From: Pachyseris speciosa | Lineage: Eukaryota; Cnidaria; Anthozoa; Scleractinia; Pachyseridae | NCBI GenBank assembly: GCA_016490735.1 | Contig: JAEMWC010000211.1 | Span: 1-64,000 of the forward strand | Reading direction: 5' to 3' | DNA: 64,000 bases | Shown here: one piece after another, positions 35,718 to 46,661 of the stretch | Numbering within the stretch: position 1 is the first letter of the stretch | How the letters are laid out: every line of letters starts with the position of its first letter | Position numbers and translations under genes: made by a program | The notes under the pieces: generated by a model | Seen by the model: the letters and a program-made list of their open reading frames with translations, nothing else | Database searches by the model: none | Told to the model about the DNA's origin: nothing

Positions 35718-36551
35718 ATGAATCGCCAATCAAGTTCACAGCCTTCCCAAAAACCACCAAGAATGAACGGAAACCAACCAGGTGGACCCACAAATGCCGA
35801 CTTAGCGAGTATTTTCGAATGTCCGGTGTGCTTTGACTATGTGTTGCCTCCGATTCTTCAATGCAGTAGCGGCCATTTAGTTTGCTCGAACTGCCGCCCC
35901 AAGTTATCATGCTGCCCAACATGTCGTGGTCCTTTGGGAAGTATCAGGAATCTTGCGATGGAAAAAGTTGCGAACACGGTCTCTTTTCCCTGTAAATATG
36001 CATCAGCAGGCTGCGAAGTGAATTTGCCACACACTGAAAAACCAGAACACGAGGAGTCATGTGAATTTCGACCGTACTCTTGCCCTTGCCCCGGGGCTTC
36101 TTGTAAATGGCAAGGATCGTTGGATTCAGTTATGCCTCATCTTATGCACGCCCATAAATCTATCACAACTTTACAAGGAGAAGACATTGTTTTCCTAGCC
36201 ACGGATATAAATCTGCCCGGAGCTGTCGACTGGGTAATGATGCAGTCTTGTTTCGGACACCATTTCATGCTTGTGCTCGAAAAGCAAGAGAAGTTCGAAG
36301 GACTCCAGCAGTTTTATGCCATTGTACAGTTAATTGGAACCCGTAAACAAGCAGAAAACTTTGTGTATCGACTAGAATTGAATGGAAACAGGAGGCGCCT
36401 AGCCTGGGAAGCTACCCCAAGAAGTATCCATGAAGGCATTGCCTCTGCTATTTTAAACAGTGACTGTCTTGTCTTTGATACCAATATTGCTCATTTGTTT
36501 GCCGATAACGGAAATCTGGGAATCAATGTTACCATTTCAATGGTTAGTTGA
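35718..36551 (+). CDS. SIAH1: SIAH-type RING E3 ubiquitin ligase (seven in absentia homologue), intronless
   Basis: A complete 277-residue open frame with no intron. SIAH proteins dimerise and target substrates for proteasomal degradation (family knowledge). Seen: an N-terminal disordered stretch rich in Ser/Gln/Pro (aa 1-30), a C3HC4 RING at about aa 35-69 (C35, C38, C49, H53, C56, C59, C66, C69; motifs [17 protein letters not shown] and [11 protein letters not shown]), then the SIAH zinc fingers (about aa 90-150, with CEF...[12 protein letters not shown] and HLMHAHKSI) and a substrate-binding domain to the C-terminus. All zinc ligands are present. Human SIAH1 is 282 aa, so this is full length. 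The start at 35718 is the first ATG that includes the usual short leader. The symbol is given for the animal SIAH1/2 group; I cannot separate the two vertebrate paralogues. Confidence 0.93.
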   Translation: MNRQSSSQPSQKPPRMNGNQPGGPTNADLASIFECPVCFDYVLPPILQCSSGHLVCSNCRPKLSCCPTCRGPLGSIRNLAMEKVANTVSFPCKYASAGCEVNLPHTEKPEHEESCEFRPYSCPCPGASCKWQGSLDSVMPHLMHAHKSITTLQGEDIVFLATDINLPGAVDWVMMQSCFGHHFMLVLEKQEKFEGLQQFYAIVQLIGTRKQAENFVYRLELNGNRRRLAWEATPRSIHEGIASAILNSDCLVFDTNIAHLFADNGNLGINVTISMVS

Positions 36552-36843
36552 AAGTACGTTGCTTTTCAGTTGGTGGTGCATCAATGGTGAATGTCTGGTA
36601 GTGCGTTTGAATTCTCGTTCTCGTGAAGCAAAACAAAATTCCTGCCTAGAACCTGACAGTTCGTTTGGTACTCGGTTAACACCGTAAAATAATGATACCC
36701 TTCAGCATAGATTTCTCACGTAAATATTTGGGAAATATTTTATTAGATTAATCTTAGCCACAGGCTTGTGCTATTCTATGACATTTTCTTGATTTAGTAT
36801 CAATCTAGGATAGGAAACTTATTTCAATTTGCATGTGTTTGGC

Positions 36844-36849
36844 AATAAA
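36844..36849 (+). terminator. Candidate polyadenylation signal of the SIAH gene
   Basis: AATAAA 293 bp after the stop codon, followed by a GT- and T-rich segment (TTTTTAGTGATTTTGTGTGT). The nearest canonical hexamer downstream of the gene. Confidence 0.6.
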
Positions 36850-37056
36850 CTTGTCTGAGTAAATTTACATGTATTTCACTTTTTAGTGATTTTGTGTGTA
36901 ACAGATTTTTCTTCTCCAAATTTACCTTTTTATTGCTCCTTTTTTGGTGTAAATGCCAGCAAACTTTATCAGTTTTGAATAACTCTTACTGGAGAGGTGG
37001 TGCATGCTTATTCTTAGGCCTTCAAACAAATATTGAGCATCTTGCAAACTATACAT

Positions 37057-37737
37057 GAGGCCCTGTTAGGGGGTGGGGGGGGGGGTCTTTATGTTCCCCA
37101 TCTGAGTTTGACACCCTTTCTCATCACAATATCGGAAGGTTTGCATGTACAGTGTAGCTGTCGGAATGTCAACCAAAGTCACTGATATCTATATCCGTGA
37201 TGTTTAATATCGATATCCGTGATGTTTAAGTCCTGGATGTTTATGGTAAATGTGTTCTCATAATTCTGTTCGAAAACATTCTGACTATCCAAATTGAATA
37301 GCCCTGCAAAGTGTGAGATGGAAATTAAAAGAAAAGACTCAGAAAAGAGTAAATCTGCCTTCAAGGCTATGTTTCACTCTGTAAAATATGATTTTTTTTG
37401 TCCGAATGCCTGCAAGTCGCTGTCTAATCTAAAAACCGCCAATGCTGCCGTCCATTTTGCTTTTTTCTTTGTCGTTGTCATAATTTTATGTTGTGTTCTT
37501 GTTGTTTGTCGTCATTTAAGCTCCTTCGTGTCACCTGTCGGATTTTACCCGGGTTTTCATTAATTTTTCAAGTAAAAGGGGACCTCATTAGGAGTAGCAA
37601 GGTACCCTGAGTGAATTTGATAGGCAGAGCTTTCAACTTTGCACCTAAAAAAGCTTGGTGCTCCATTCAAAGTAGGTGGGTGCTGGTACCCGGGTCCCGG
37701 CTTCTAATGCAAACACTGTTTGCCCTAACAGGGTCTC
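37057..37737. mobile_element. DNA element with GAGGCCC TIRs
   Basis: GAGGCCCTGTTAGGG (37057-37071) and CCCTAACAGGGTCTC (37723-37737) are inverted with one mismatch. The interior segment 37395-37560 resembles the reverse complement of 58760-58940 (shared GTGTCACCTGTCGGA), so the element at 58749-59197 is a related, opposite-orientation copy. A poly-G run lies just inside the left end. Confidence 0.7.
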
Positions 37738-39404
37738 ATTAATCAAATGTCATGGGTTTCATAGCCTATAATTTTTGCATAAAGTCATCCTGTAGTCTCC
37801 ATTACCTCAGCAAGCCCAGAAAGCTTCAAGCTCACAGAAGAAACAATGTTCTCAGCAACTTGATTTTACCAGACAAGTATACACTCCTTTTTAGACTGTA
37901 AGTGCAAGATTTTAGACCATATTGGTCAAAAAGGATACATAGTCACAGAAATATTATGGTGATTGGACTAGGGTAGGTTATCATGACATTGCCATGTGTT
38001 TGAGCCAGGCAGAAACTTCACTCCACATCGTTTCCTTTAGCTAAAGCTGGTGAAAAAATCCAAGAGGCTGTGTTTGCTAGGAATAGAAGGTGTAGTAATG
38101 AATAGTTCTCTTAGTTGCTTTACTCTGTAGACAGAAATAGCATTAAGCTCTGGCCACATGAGACAATAGGCTCAAAAGTGTGGCTTGCCCTTTTTTGTAT
38201 TGAACAAAAATTTTATGGTAGTCCTTTCTGTTGCAATTATGTCATTCTTTTACTTGTCTATGTAACAAATAAATTACATAGTCAAATTGCAAAGAGAGTG
38301 ATGGCACTTGACAATCTACAGTCCAACTTTCTTAAAATGTTTTTTGGAAGATGTTAGGAAAATAGTTCTGGGCATTGGGTCTCCTTACTTGCTGGATTGA
38401 AAGAAAATGCTAGCATGACCTGGGCTGTAAATTGGTGATTTATTTAATATTTTCTGTTGCCTTGTCAAGTTTTACCTTCTTATTGGATGAAGATCCCTTC
38501 TTTAAAAATCTACAAATTTATCTACAGTAGTAAAGGGCCCGTGGAAAACTACATTTTGGAAGGGCTGGTTATCCTATGAATTCTTAAAATCTTTTAATCA
38601 CTTATTCTCTGTCATTATTCAACACATTTTTGCAAGACTATCCAAATGTGGTTATGTTGTGCTCAACATTCATCATACATACACAACAAATATCCTGCGA
38701 TATGCATTGCTATGTGTGCTGGGAAGAAAAATGAGGGCTTTTCCGGCTTTTCTGTAATAAACTCAGTAAACTGCTTTGTTACCAGTGCATTGAATAATAA
38801 AACAATTTATTATTATCCTGCTCAATAATAATTATTATGAATTTATATTCTTGTAGAATATCCCATGATTTTAGCCAACTCAGCCTGTGTCCTTGACTGC
38901 TAAGTATCAGAGAATATTCTGCATCATATGTGGCTGATATTTTTGTTTATAGCAGGCCCTGTGATTGCCTATTTTCCAGGTGGCACTCTCCTGTCATCCC
39001 CGTGGGTATTATGGCACATGTTGATGTCCATCTGGTCACCAGCCATTATTGCAGGTTTAATAGTTGACAGTTTTGTGAGTAAGCATAGTTTAATTCTTAG
39101 CCCTCAGTAGTCACTGTATGGCAACAAAATAAGTGCAAAGTTTCAATTTTTCGAAGGGAAAAGGATTAAGCATCTCACTTGCTCAGGATCATACTAAAGA
39201 ATATTGGCCCTTGGCCATTTATGCATGCCTCAGGTCAACATTTGTCAGTGCAGCCCACATGCTTGGTCAAATAGGACATCATGATGATCATGATGATTAT
39301 AATCCAGCAGAGATAACAGTTATTGATGGTATTATTATATGTCATAGCACTGTCTTATTATTATTGTATGATCATCATCACCATAATTATTATTATAATG
39401 ATTA

Positions 39405-39413
39405 TCATTATTA

Positions 39414-39448
<35 letters not shown>
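39405..39448. repeat. (ATT)n microsatellite
   Basis: Uninterrupted ATT/TTA triplets over about 40 bp, preceded by ATC/ATT-rich sequence from 39280. The 300 bp on either side show no gene. Confidence 0.85.
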
Positions 39449-39825
39449 TGTTGGCAAAATGTTTTTGGAAAACATTAGGTATTTCTGCAAACTTAATTTT
39501 ACTCACCCTTTGTACACACCTCAAAGCATTTTAAAAGGGGGTGAAAGTTGACTGCTTGAAGTTGCTGGGTGGTCAGCAAGGCTTCTTTTATTAAACAAAT
39601 TTGACATCAAGTATTCCCAATGTTATGAATGCCTCAAATGATCAAAGATGTTTTTGTTTCCTGTTATGGCCCCCTTTTGATACATTAGGAAATTAAGTAT
39701 TTGGATACAAAATAAGGCATCACTGGAATTTCTTAGTACCATAAAGTTATTCAGTTTTTTATTTGAGGGATAACTTTTACCATCTTATGGATCCACCAAC
39801 AGATAGTTGATTTGCTCATTGTTTG

Positions 39826-40145
39826 TGGACCAGAAAATACATCCAATTATAAGCGCCCCAGATATAAGCCCCCCTCCCAGTTATAGACCCATCTACCTGC
39901 AAACAAAATTTTTGTATCCTATTATAAGCACCCCGGATATAAGCCCCCTCCCCACCCACCCCCCCCTCCAGAAACTCTTCAGTGTTTTGTATCAAATGAA
40001 GTTGATTTAAAGCTAAATTTAAAACCAGTACATGAAAAACGTATTTCCATCAACGGTACAGTGGCTTGTTTCGAAACGTTTCTTCATTCCGGATATAAAC
40101 CTCTCCGTTTATAGGCCCTTCTAAACCCCCTTACGAAATTGTATA
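39826..40145. repeat. Degenerate TATAAGC-rich element
   Basis: AATTATAAGCGCCCCAGATA and TATTATAAGCACCCCGGATA at the left, and GGATATAAACCTCTCC and TTTATAGGCCC at the right, repeat one motif. The layout recalls the TATAAGCC element at 7565-8407, but clean termini are not visible. Confidence 0.4.
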
Positions 40146-40376
40146 GATATGTGGGAGAATACAAGGAGCTGGATGGGATCCTTTGCCCGAGGGTAGGGGG
40201 AAATGTCAACATTGTGATTAGGGGGTGGGGGAATTCACCTCACCCAGTGGACTTTGCCTTGCAAGATTTCCCGACCCCACAGGGCATTCCTCAACTTTGC
40301 TTGACTGATTTTACAGGCCCCCCTCCCCCCCGGTTAGCCCGGGACTGACCCCATCCTCGTGTAGTGTGGGACATAT

Positions 40377-40500
40377 ACGAGTCTCCTGCGGCTCAGTAGT
40401 AGAGCTGGTAGTAGAGCATCAGTACTAGTGATTGGAAGGTCAAAGGTTCCACTCTTGTTGGCAGAGCTGGGAAATTTTTCTCCGAACATAATGTTGCAAC
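40377..40500 (+). mobile_element. tRNA-derived SINE-like sequence, third type
   Basis: GAGTCTCCTGCGGCTCAGTAG resembles an A box, and GGAAGGTCAAAGGTTCCACTC a degraded B box, followed by AATTTTTCTCCGAACAT. A short internal duplication (GTAGTAGAGC at 40396 and 40408) sits in the head. Not a functional tRNA. Confidence 0.5.
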
Positions 40501-41445
40501 TCGCTTCACTCTCAACCTACCACAGTGTTCTCAGTTGTGTGTGAAAAAAAGTCCCAGTTCATTTGCTTGGCAAGGTGTTCCAAGGTCCTCGAATTCCCCT
40601 CCCCAGTCCCACGTCAAACATTTCAACTCAAGTTAAGAAGGTGGCTCGCGCGCAGGTATTTATGGGGTCGCATGGTCTCATTTTTAAATTGCGTTTTTGA
40701 AAAGGAAAACATGGACCGAGCTCTTGGAAATTTTAGCCTTCGAAAGAAAAATCCTTGAATAATATGATCAAAGTTATTTAAAGATAACCTTTGCGCTTTA
40801 ATATCTGTATGAAATTGTTCTCTTGTTACATTTCGTCGCATTCATCATTTGTCGGGTGTTGACATTTATTCGATATTTTAGACGCTTGGACTTCGGATTG
40901 TGTTCTCTTTTTTATATAAGAACCTTTTTCATGAGAACGTTTCACGCTGAGATTAACCAAAATTTTAAGAACATACTACGAACATACACAGGCTGAGAGA
41001 CAGTTAAGAACTCCTTTATTTTCCTCATTTCTACCTTCTTAGCGAGTGGTATAATAAAAGAAACGTAAAACTGTAGCCTAACATGACAATTAACATGCTT
41101 ATTTGTCGATTGGTGAGGTTTGTTAAGAGACACAAAAGGCCATTAAATAAAGTAAAACTCTTTTTGCTACTTGGTCGAGTTATATTTTAAACTATTTTTA
41201 ATGACAGGTTGTAGGCGGTGAGATTTCGACTGTAAGCATACATTTTTTTTTTCAGTTTGCGGTTTTCTGATTTTTTTACAACAATGCGTAGACAACGTGT
41301 CAATGTTTACTGGTACACAGTGGGATTGAATTTTTAGTCTTTATTATTTACACAACAATATGTATACACATTTTCTTTTTTCTGATAGCATGCGTGGTAA
41401 ACATGTTTGTAACTTTTGTAAACAGTACATTCAGTGAGTTTGCCT

Positions 41446-41500
41446 TTTGGTCGAGGGTCGAGGGTCGAAGGTAACTATTCGAGGGTCGAGGGTAAATGGC
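41446..41500. repeat. Short GGTCGAG tandem repeat
   Basis: Five GGTCGA-type units in two groups (41450-41470 and 41481-41494). Confidence 0.7.
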
Positions 41501-41756
41501 AAATTATTGGAAAATTATTTCTGAACGTCATGAAATCAAAATTTCATATAGGCTTGTGTTTACATGAGTTTTCGGTGCCTGTTTTCGCCGCGTACTTGTC
41601 ATATTTGTGTTCGTGATCGAGTCCTGTGTTGTCAGTAACGTTTACATATTTCCCACGGACTGTAAAACAAAACGAAAAAAGAAATACAAGTTAAATAGCG
41701 GTCAAAGTGGAAAAATCAACAGCAAATTACGAGAGACACACCCACTCTTCTTTTAC

Positions 41757-41835
41757 TCGGCACTTCGTGCCTCGTTCGGAAAGCGAAGCTTTCCGATTTC
41801 CGAAGCTTATTCCTTGCCCTTCGGGCAAAGAGCAA
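41757..41835. repeat. Three consecutive tight hairpins
   Basis: GGCACTTCGTGCC, GGAAAGCGAAGCTTTCC and TGCCCTTCGGGCA follow one another within 75 bp. Each has a 5-7 bp perfect stem and a 3-base TTC or GAA loop. The function is not known; they lie in the otherwise empty interval between the SIAH and NB-ARC genes. Confidence 0.6.
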
Positions 41836-42773
41836 AGATCATATGCGCCCGCGGCCAGCGTCAGTTCGACGCAGTTTATGCAAGTAAACATGGCGGAAAG
41901 CCGTACGAGAGGATATAGAAGGATATGGAAGCAGAAAATATTCGCAAATCAGATGGATTTCATTTCGACAATCTTTATCGTACAAAGTAAACATATTTTG
42001 GAAGTAACAAGGTGAGACTTTGTCGTGTACGATCGAACAGAACTCCTCTGCACGAAGATCGAGTAAGCGCTAAATTAATTTAAGGACGAGAAGCGTTTTG
42101 CGATGTTTTTCAAGACGTCAAGGAGTCGTTTTTGGTGCCGGAGTCTCCGAAGAAGAAGATATGCAAAGCGAGTGGTGAAGTGAAGAGTGACTATTCTAAA
42201 TTCAATTAATTGTAATATCACATTCACTGTGAAATGATACTTGAATTATAGTAGAATTCAAAAGTTATTTTGTTCATTTTTTCATTAATAATAAATAACC
42301 CTGTCAGTAATGAAAAAAACGTTAAAATTTAGAGAATTTTAAAAGTTCGCTTAGTTTTAGGCGCCACGATTTTATTTATTAATAAACACTCTCATTAAAA
42401 GGGGAGTAAGTGGAGCGGTATATGACGAGGCCGGGGGTATATATTACACCCCCCCCCCCCCCCACCTCGACTTTTACCCCCTCCTATTCTATAATTCAGT
42501 GTTTTCCTTTTATTAGCAGCTATTTTTTTGAGCCCCGCTCTCCCCAGTTACAGTCAAAGCCGCACCCAGCTTTTCAGACAGTAAGTAATTGACCGGGGTT
42601 ATTAAATATTTTCAACCGAAAAGAACAAACGAAACCGAGCCAAGTGACAAATAAAACAATCTATTCCAAGTTGCTCAGTTGATCAGATCACAGTTAATCC
42701 GGGATTAGTTCTGAGTCCGGATTGGAGCTTCTCGGCCCAGCTTAGTAAAGGCGGAAACACGTTTAATATATAA

Positions 42774-43044
42774 AGCCCACCAGCACACGTGAGGAAGCAG
42801 CTGAGGAAAATGCTTCGCGAGACAGGTGGCTCAGCCGTTTTCTCTCGTGTGCGGCGAAATTTTGGTGAGAAATTCGCGTCGCGAGGCCGTGAGATCATTA
42901 TCCTGAATATGCTTGATATTTTCCTCACGGCCTCGAGATGCGAAAATCTCACGAAAACCTCGCCGCTCACGAGAGGAAACGGCTGAGCCATCTGCGTCGC
43001 GAGGCATTTTGCTCAGCTGTTTTCTCACGAGTGCGCGGCGGGCT
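42774..43044. mobile_element. Large imperfect foldback element
   Basis: Arms 42774-42890 and 42925-43044 are inverted homologues with scattered mismatches (for example GTGGCTCAGCCGTTTTCTCT against AGAGGAAACGGCTGAGCCAT, and CGCGAGGCCGTGAG against CTCACGGCCTCGAG). A 30 bp AT-rich centre separates them. No target duplication is visible. It ends about 270 bp from the stop of the NB-ARC gene. Confidence 0.75.
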
Positions 43045-43310
43045 GAACTGATCAGGTTAACTTCAAATCCGTCGCTACAAAGGGAAAGGGAAGGGGGTAA
43101 ACTGGGCTCGCGCGCGTTTCGAGGGGAGCGCGGAGGGAAGAGGGAGCACTTCCCTCCAGTCGCGCTCCAAGCTTTCTCCTCCCGCTTTGCACGCGCGTCC
43201 GATTTCCCCCTTCTCTTTTCTTTTCTAGCGCCTGCCACGTGGCCGGCTAGTAAGTTTTTCAACCGCAGTTCAAATTTCAGCGGGTTAAGAAAACGACCAT
43301 CACAGCTCTC

Positions 43311-46300
43311 TTAAGGATAATTACAAACGATGCTAACTGTAGCAAGGAAAGCAATAACAAATAATAAAGTATCTTCAACTACTGCTGTTGCTGCCGTGTT
43401 CAGCATGGACTCTATAGAGTGTAGATCTCGTAATACACTTTGAACTCTCCAGTGTTCTGGGCCATACAACCGTTTAAACCCGGAGTGTGACAAATGAAAC
43501 ATTATTCTAGCATTGCCCAAATGTCCCATCATTAGGTAGGTTTTACCAAGGAGATGTCTTGTCTCTGCGAGAGAATGATCCCTGGGAACGCCCTCCTCCA
43601 TGCTCAGCAGGATCACCAGGGCTTTCCCATGCAGGCGCATAGCCTCTAGGGGCTGAGGTAGGGCACAATATGCAGCACCAAGACTGTTCAATGTAGTTGC
43701 AACTGAAGTGTGAAGCTCGCCCCAGGTCTTGTTAAAAATGTCTAGTGCTTTAACTAAAACGTTTATTGCTTTCTTCGCCTCACCAAGGCGTGTATACACA
43801 ACTCCAAGGTCATTCAATGCCTCCCCTAATATGAAGTGATTCGTGCTAAACACTTTTTCCTTAATGGACACTGATTGTTCCAGAACCATCTGAGCTTTTT
43901 TAAGGTTTCCGTTGTCTCTGTACATGAATCCGAGGAAATTTAGCACTTCTGCCACGTGCGGGTGGTATGTTCCATGGAAACGCTCGAGTATTTCTAATCC
44001 TTGTTCTGAATAATGTATCGCGTTGCAAAAATCTCCTATCTTGTAATAAACCGTCGCCATGGTATTCAAGACCCTCCCTACGTTAGCGTGTTGCGGACCA
44101 TATGTTCGCTGCATTATAGCCAGTGAGCGATTATACAGTTGCACGGCATCGCTATACTTTCCTTGACGACTATAAACAACCGCTAAGTTAAGAAGTGAGC
44201 CGGCGATGAAGGGATGATGCGCGCCGAACAGCTTCTGCAGCAATTTAAGCGAAGTCTCGTGGATGGCTTGAGCGCTGGTAAGGTTGTTTAGGTAACGGTA
44301 AATGACGCCTAATTTGTGCAAAGTGGTGGCCTCGCCAAGCACCTCGTCTTTGCGATTTACCTGATCTTCATCCGTGTTAGTGTTAACAAAATCTCGACTA
44401 TTGTTTTGCTTACGATATAAAGCTAAGGCAAGCACATGAAGATCTCTCGACTTGAATGGATATCCAAGGCCCCGATACATCACACCAAGAATGTTCAAAA
44501 GAATTGGCGTTCCTCTTTCAACAGCGGCATCTTGCATCACCGTGTTCAAGACTCCTGTCGTCGTTTTGTTCATTGTCGTCATCAGCCATTCATTCTGTGA
44601 CTTGGTCGCACCGCTATGCAGACATAAAACTATAAGAAGTGTTTGCAAATCGTAATGTTCGCCATTCTTGCGGCTTGACTCCAAGTTGGTCAAATTCACA
44701 ATTTCACCAAGTCTGAAGTCATTTGTAGGCTGTTTTATCAAACCATGCCAAAACCCGCCTGAACTGTGCGCTATGAGTCGAAGAAATGTGCGTGAAAAAG
44801 GGATTCCTATTATTTCAGTCAATTTCAAGCGTTCCCTCGAGGAAAAAACACATAACGAGGTCATGATTTCTAGACACTGAGAGTCAAAACTATTGCTAGG
44901 TTCTATAAAAGTAGTGTTGGTCCTGTGAACAGTTAAGATGGTAGCGTTCAGTTCGCGTTCAAACGATAAGAACAGTCTTGCAAAAATGTCCAAGAGTGAG
45001 GTATAAGGGAAAGGAGGCTCGCTCTCATCGCTGATGGGAACAGCAGGTATGTTGCAAAACGTTGAATTTAGACAGTTTGGATTCCTACGACTTACCTTGC
45101 AAACCTGACGAAAGGCTTCTCGGATCACTTGATGACTGGATAAAGTTTGCCGCCCTTCTTCGCCAGCCACTTTAAAAAGCACATTCCTTAAAGAGTTACG
45201 AACTTGAGCTTCCGAAAACTGGTGGTGTGAATTAGTCCTCAAAAAGTTTAGAACAAATGACAGACTCAGGGGCGACGAATCTGTGAAGCCAATGCAAGCA
45301 ATGTCTCGAAAAACGGGGTCATTTTGCGCTGTCCGATTAACCGCTTTCAGGACGGCTGTGTACATGGGGACGGAGTATTTCGAAGCATCACTTTCTCGCC
45401 ATTCGATTTCTTCTTCCGTACCCAGTGAGGACATGTCCCTTTTGAACTCAGAGATATAATTCGAATAGGAATATTCAGCTTGTTTCGGTGGACCTTCGCG
45501 TACACTCTCAATATAAATGGCTGCTGTTGCGATAGCAAGGGGTTGCTGTCCAAGAATGGTAGCCAATTCATGGGCGTGGTCTTTCGCGTCTTTCTCCAAA
45601 CCGGTGATCAGCTGAAGTAGTTTGACGGAATCAGAAGGTAACATCCCTTCATAAAGATCCTGCACTTGGACGTAAGTGCTCAGTCTTTCCAGAGAAACGC
45701 GCTTTTGAAGAGTTATCATGACCACAAGCGTCGTGAAATGTTTGCTTCCAGGTTCAAGGCTAAGGTAGCTGAACAACCACTTCAAATCTCCTACGTTGTC
45801 AAAAATCAATACAGGCTGACTGTTCCTCTCTTTAAAAAGCTCTTGAAGTTTGGAGAAAATGACCTTAAGTTTCATTTCCGTTTTTAAAATGCTACCTTCG
45901 TGTACAAACAAGTCCCCGATTCTGAAATTCAGTTCTTCTTTCATTTGTTGAATTCCATCTGCCTTTTGTCCAGAACTATTGCAAAGGGCGAATACAGCGT
46001 CTACAAGACTTGACATAAGAGACGTAATGCTAGCTGTTTCCAGGGTGATGACGTCCACCGGTCTTTTGTTTTGCTTCATTGATTTAAACAAACTGAGTCC
46101 AACTTGTCTGGCAAGCTCAGACTTCCCAGATCCTGGCCCTCCGACAAGATACATATGGATTTGCTTTCCGGCGTGGTCTTCGGAAAGCCTTTTTATCTGC
46201 CCCGTTATGTTTAAAACTTCGTCTTCGCGCCATATCCACTGATGTCTTGGAGGCCACGAAACTTGATTAAAATACACGCTTGGCAATCCATCCGAGAACA

Positions 46301-46661
46301 CATTCTGCCAAAGTCTACTTGCTGTTTGCACGATAAAACCCCAAAACGGATAAATTGTTAATATCACCGCGATAATTATAACAACTGGAATTGGGTTAGA
46401 GCTCTTGAATGGTTCGAGACAAATTTGTAGTCCAGGAAAGTATTTTGAAACCAAATTCCAAAGTATTAAACTAAGTTTTGTTTTCATATCCTTGAGATGG
46501 TTTGGTGCCTGAATTTTCCTTGGCTGAGATCTCGTTGATTTTGCTCTTCCATTTCTTCTTTTTATCCCAGTCATTTGACCTTGGAGTGATCCTAATGGTA
46601 TCGATGTCCGACTACTATTAGAACGAGTATTACGAATTGTCTGGCTTCTTGTTAAGGGCAT
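43311..46661 (-). CDS. Intronless NB-ARC (STAND) NTPase with TPR repeats and hydrophobic segments near both ends
   Basis: One 1116-residue frame without introns. A basic N-terminus (aa 1-60, many R/K/S/T) is followed by a hydrophobic helix at aa 91-110 (IPVVIIIAVILTIYPFWGFI). The NTPase domain then begins: Walker A VGGPGSGKSE (aa 173-182), Walker B VLIFDN (284-289), GQQPLAIA (371-378; the GxP/GLPLA motif of NB-ARC) and a possible MHD-type histidine at LSSHQVIREAF (about 510). A linker (about 520-740) contains many N-glycosylation-like NxT/S sites. Seven or so 42-residue TPRs (about 775-1085) are of the kinesin-light-chain/nephrocystin-3 type (LNNLAVVY-like cores, for example LNTMATVYYKIGDF). 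The chain ends in TLLFVIAFLATVSIVCNYP, a hydrophobic tail. STAND proteins with this core are ATP-switched signalling scaffolds, often in immunity or cell death (family knowledge). The role here, the membrane and the topology are inferences. No death-fold, TIR or other effector domain is recognised. Confidence 0.88.
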   Translation of the reverse strand: MPLTRSQTIRNTRSNSSRTSIPLGSLQGQMTGIKRRNGRAKSTRSQPRKIQAPNHLKDMKTKLSLILWNLVSKYFPGLQICLEPFKSSNPIPVVIIIAVILTIYPFWGFIVQTASRLWQNVFSDGLPSVYFNQVSWPPRHQWIWREDEVLNITGQIKRLSEDHAGKQIHMYLVGGPGSGKSELARQVGLSLFKSMKQNKRPVDVITLETASITSLMSSLVDAVFALCNSSGQKADGIQQMKEELNFRIGDLFVHEGSILKTEMKLKVIFSKLQELFKERNSQPVLIFDNVGDLKWLFSYLSLEPGSKHFTTLVVMITLQKRVSLERLSTYVQVQDLYEGMLPSDSVKLLQLITGLEKDAKDHAHELATILGQQPLAIATAAIYIESVREGPPKQAEYSYSNYISEFKRDMSSLGTEEEIEWRESDASKYSVPMYTAVLKAVNRTAQNDPVFRDIACIGFTDSSPLSLSFVLNFLRTNSHHQFSEAQVRNSLRNVLFKVAGEEGRQTLSSHQVIREAFRQVCKVSRRNPNCLNSTFCNIPAVPISDESEPPFPYTSLLDIFARLFLSFERELNATILTVHRTNTTFIEPSNSFDSQCLEIMTSLCVFSSRERLKLTEIIGIPFSRTFLRLIAHSSGGFWHGLIKQPTNDFRLGEIVNLTNLESSRKNGEHYDLQTLLIVLCLHSGATKSQNEWLMTTMNKTTTGVLNTVMQDAAVERGTPILLNILGVMYRGLGYPFKSRDLHVLALALYRKQNNSRDFVNTNTDEDQVNRKDEVLGEATTLHKLGVIYRYLNNLTSAQAIHETSLKLLQKLFGAHHPFIAGSLLNLAVVYSRQGKYSDAVQLYNRSLAIMQRTYGPQHANVGRVLNTMATVYYKIGDFCNAIHYSEQGLEILERFHGTYHPHVAEVLNFLGFMYRDNGNLKKAQMVLEQSVSIKEKVFSTNHFILGEALNDLGVVYTRLGEAKKAINVLVKALDIFNKTWGELHTSVATTLNSLGAAYCALPQPLEAMRLHGKALVILLSMEEGVPRDHSLAETRHLLGKTYLMMGHLGNARIMFHLSHSGFKRLYGPEHWRVQSVLRDLHSIESMLNTAATAVVEDTLLFVIAFLATVSIVCNYP

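Noticed and set aside
39405..39448. CRISPR-like or satellite array
   Set aside because: Simple triplet repeat without spacers; the organism is eukaryotic.
39133..39534. 133-codon ORF
   Set aside because: Its second half is translation of an ATT microsatellite; the first half has no recognisable motif.
44452..46242. Plus-strand ORFs inside the NB-ARC gene
   Set aside because: Short antisense shadows of a 1116-codon frame with clear domains.
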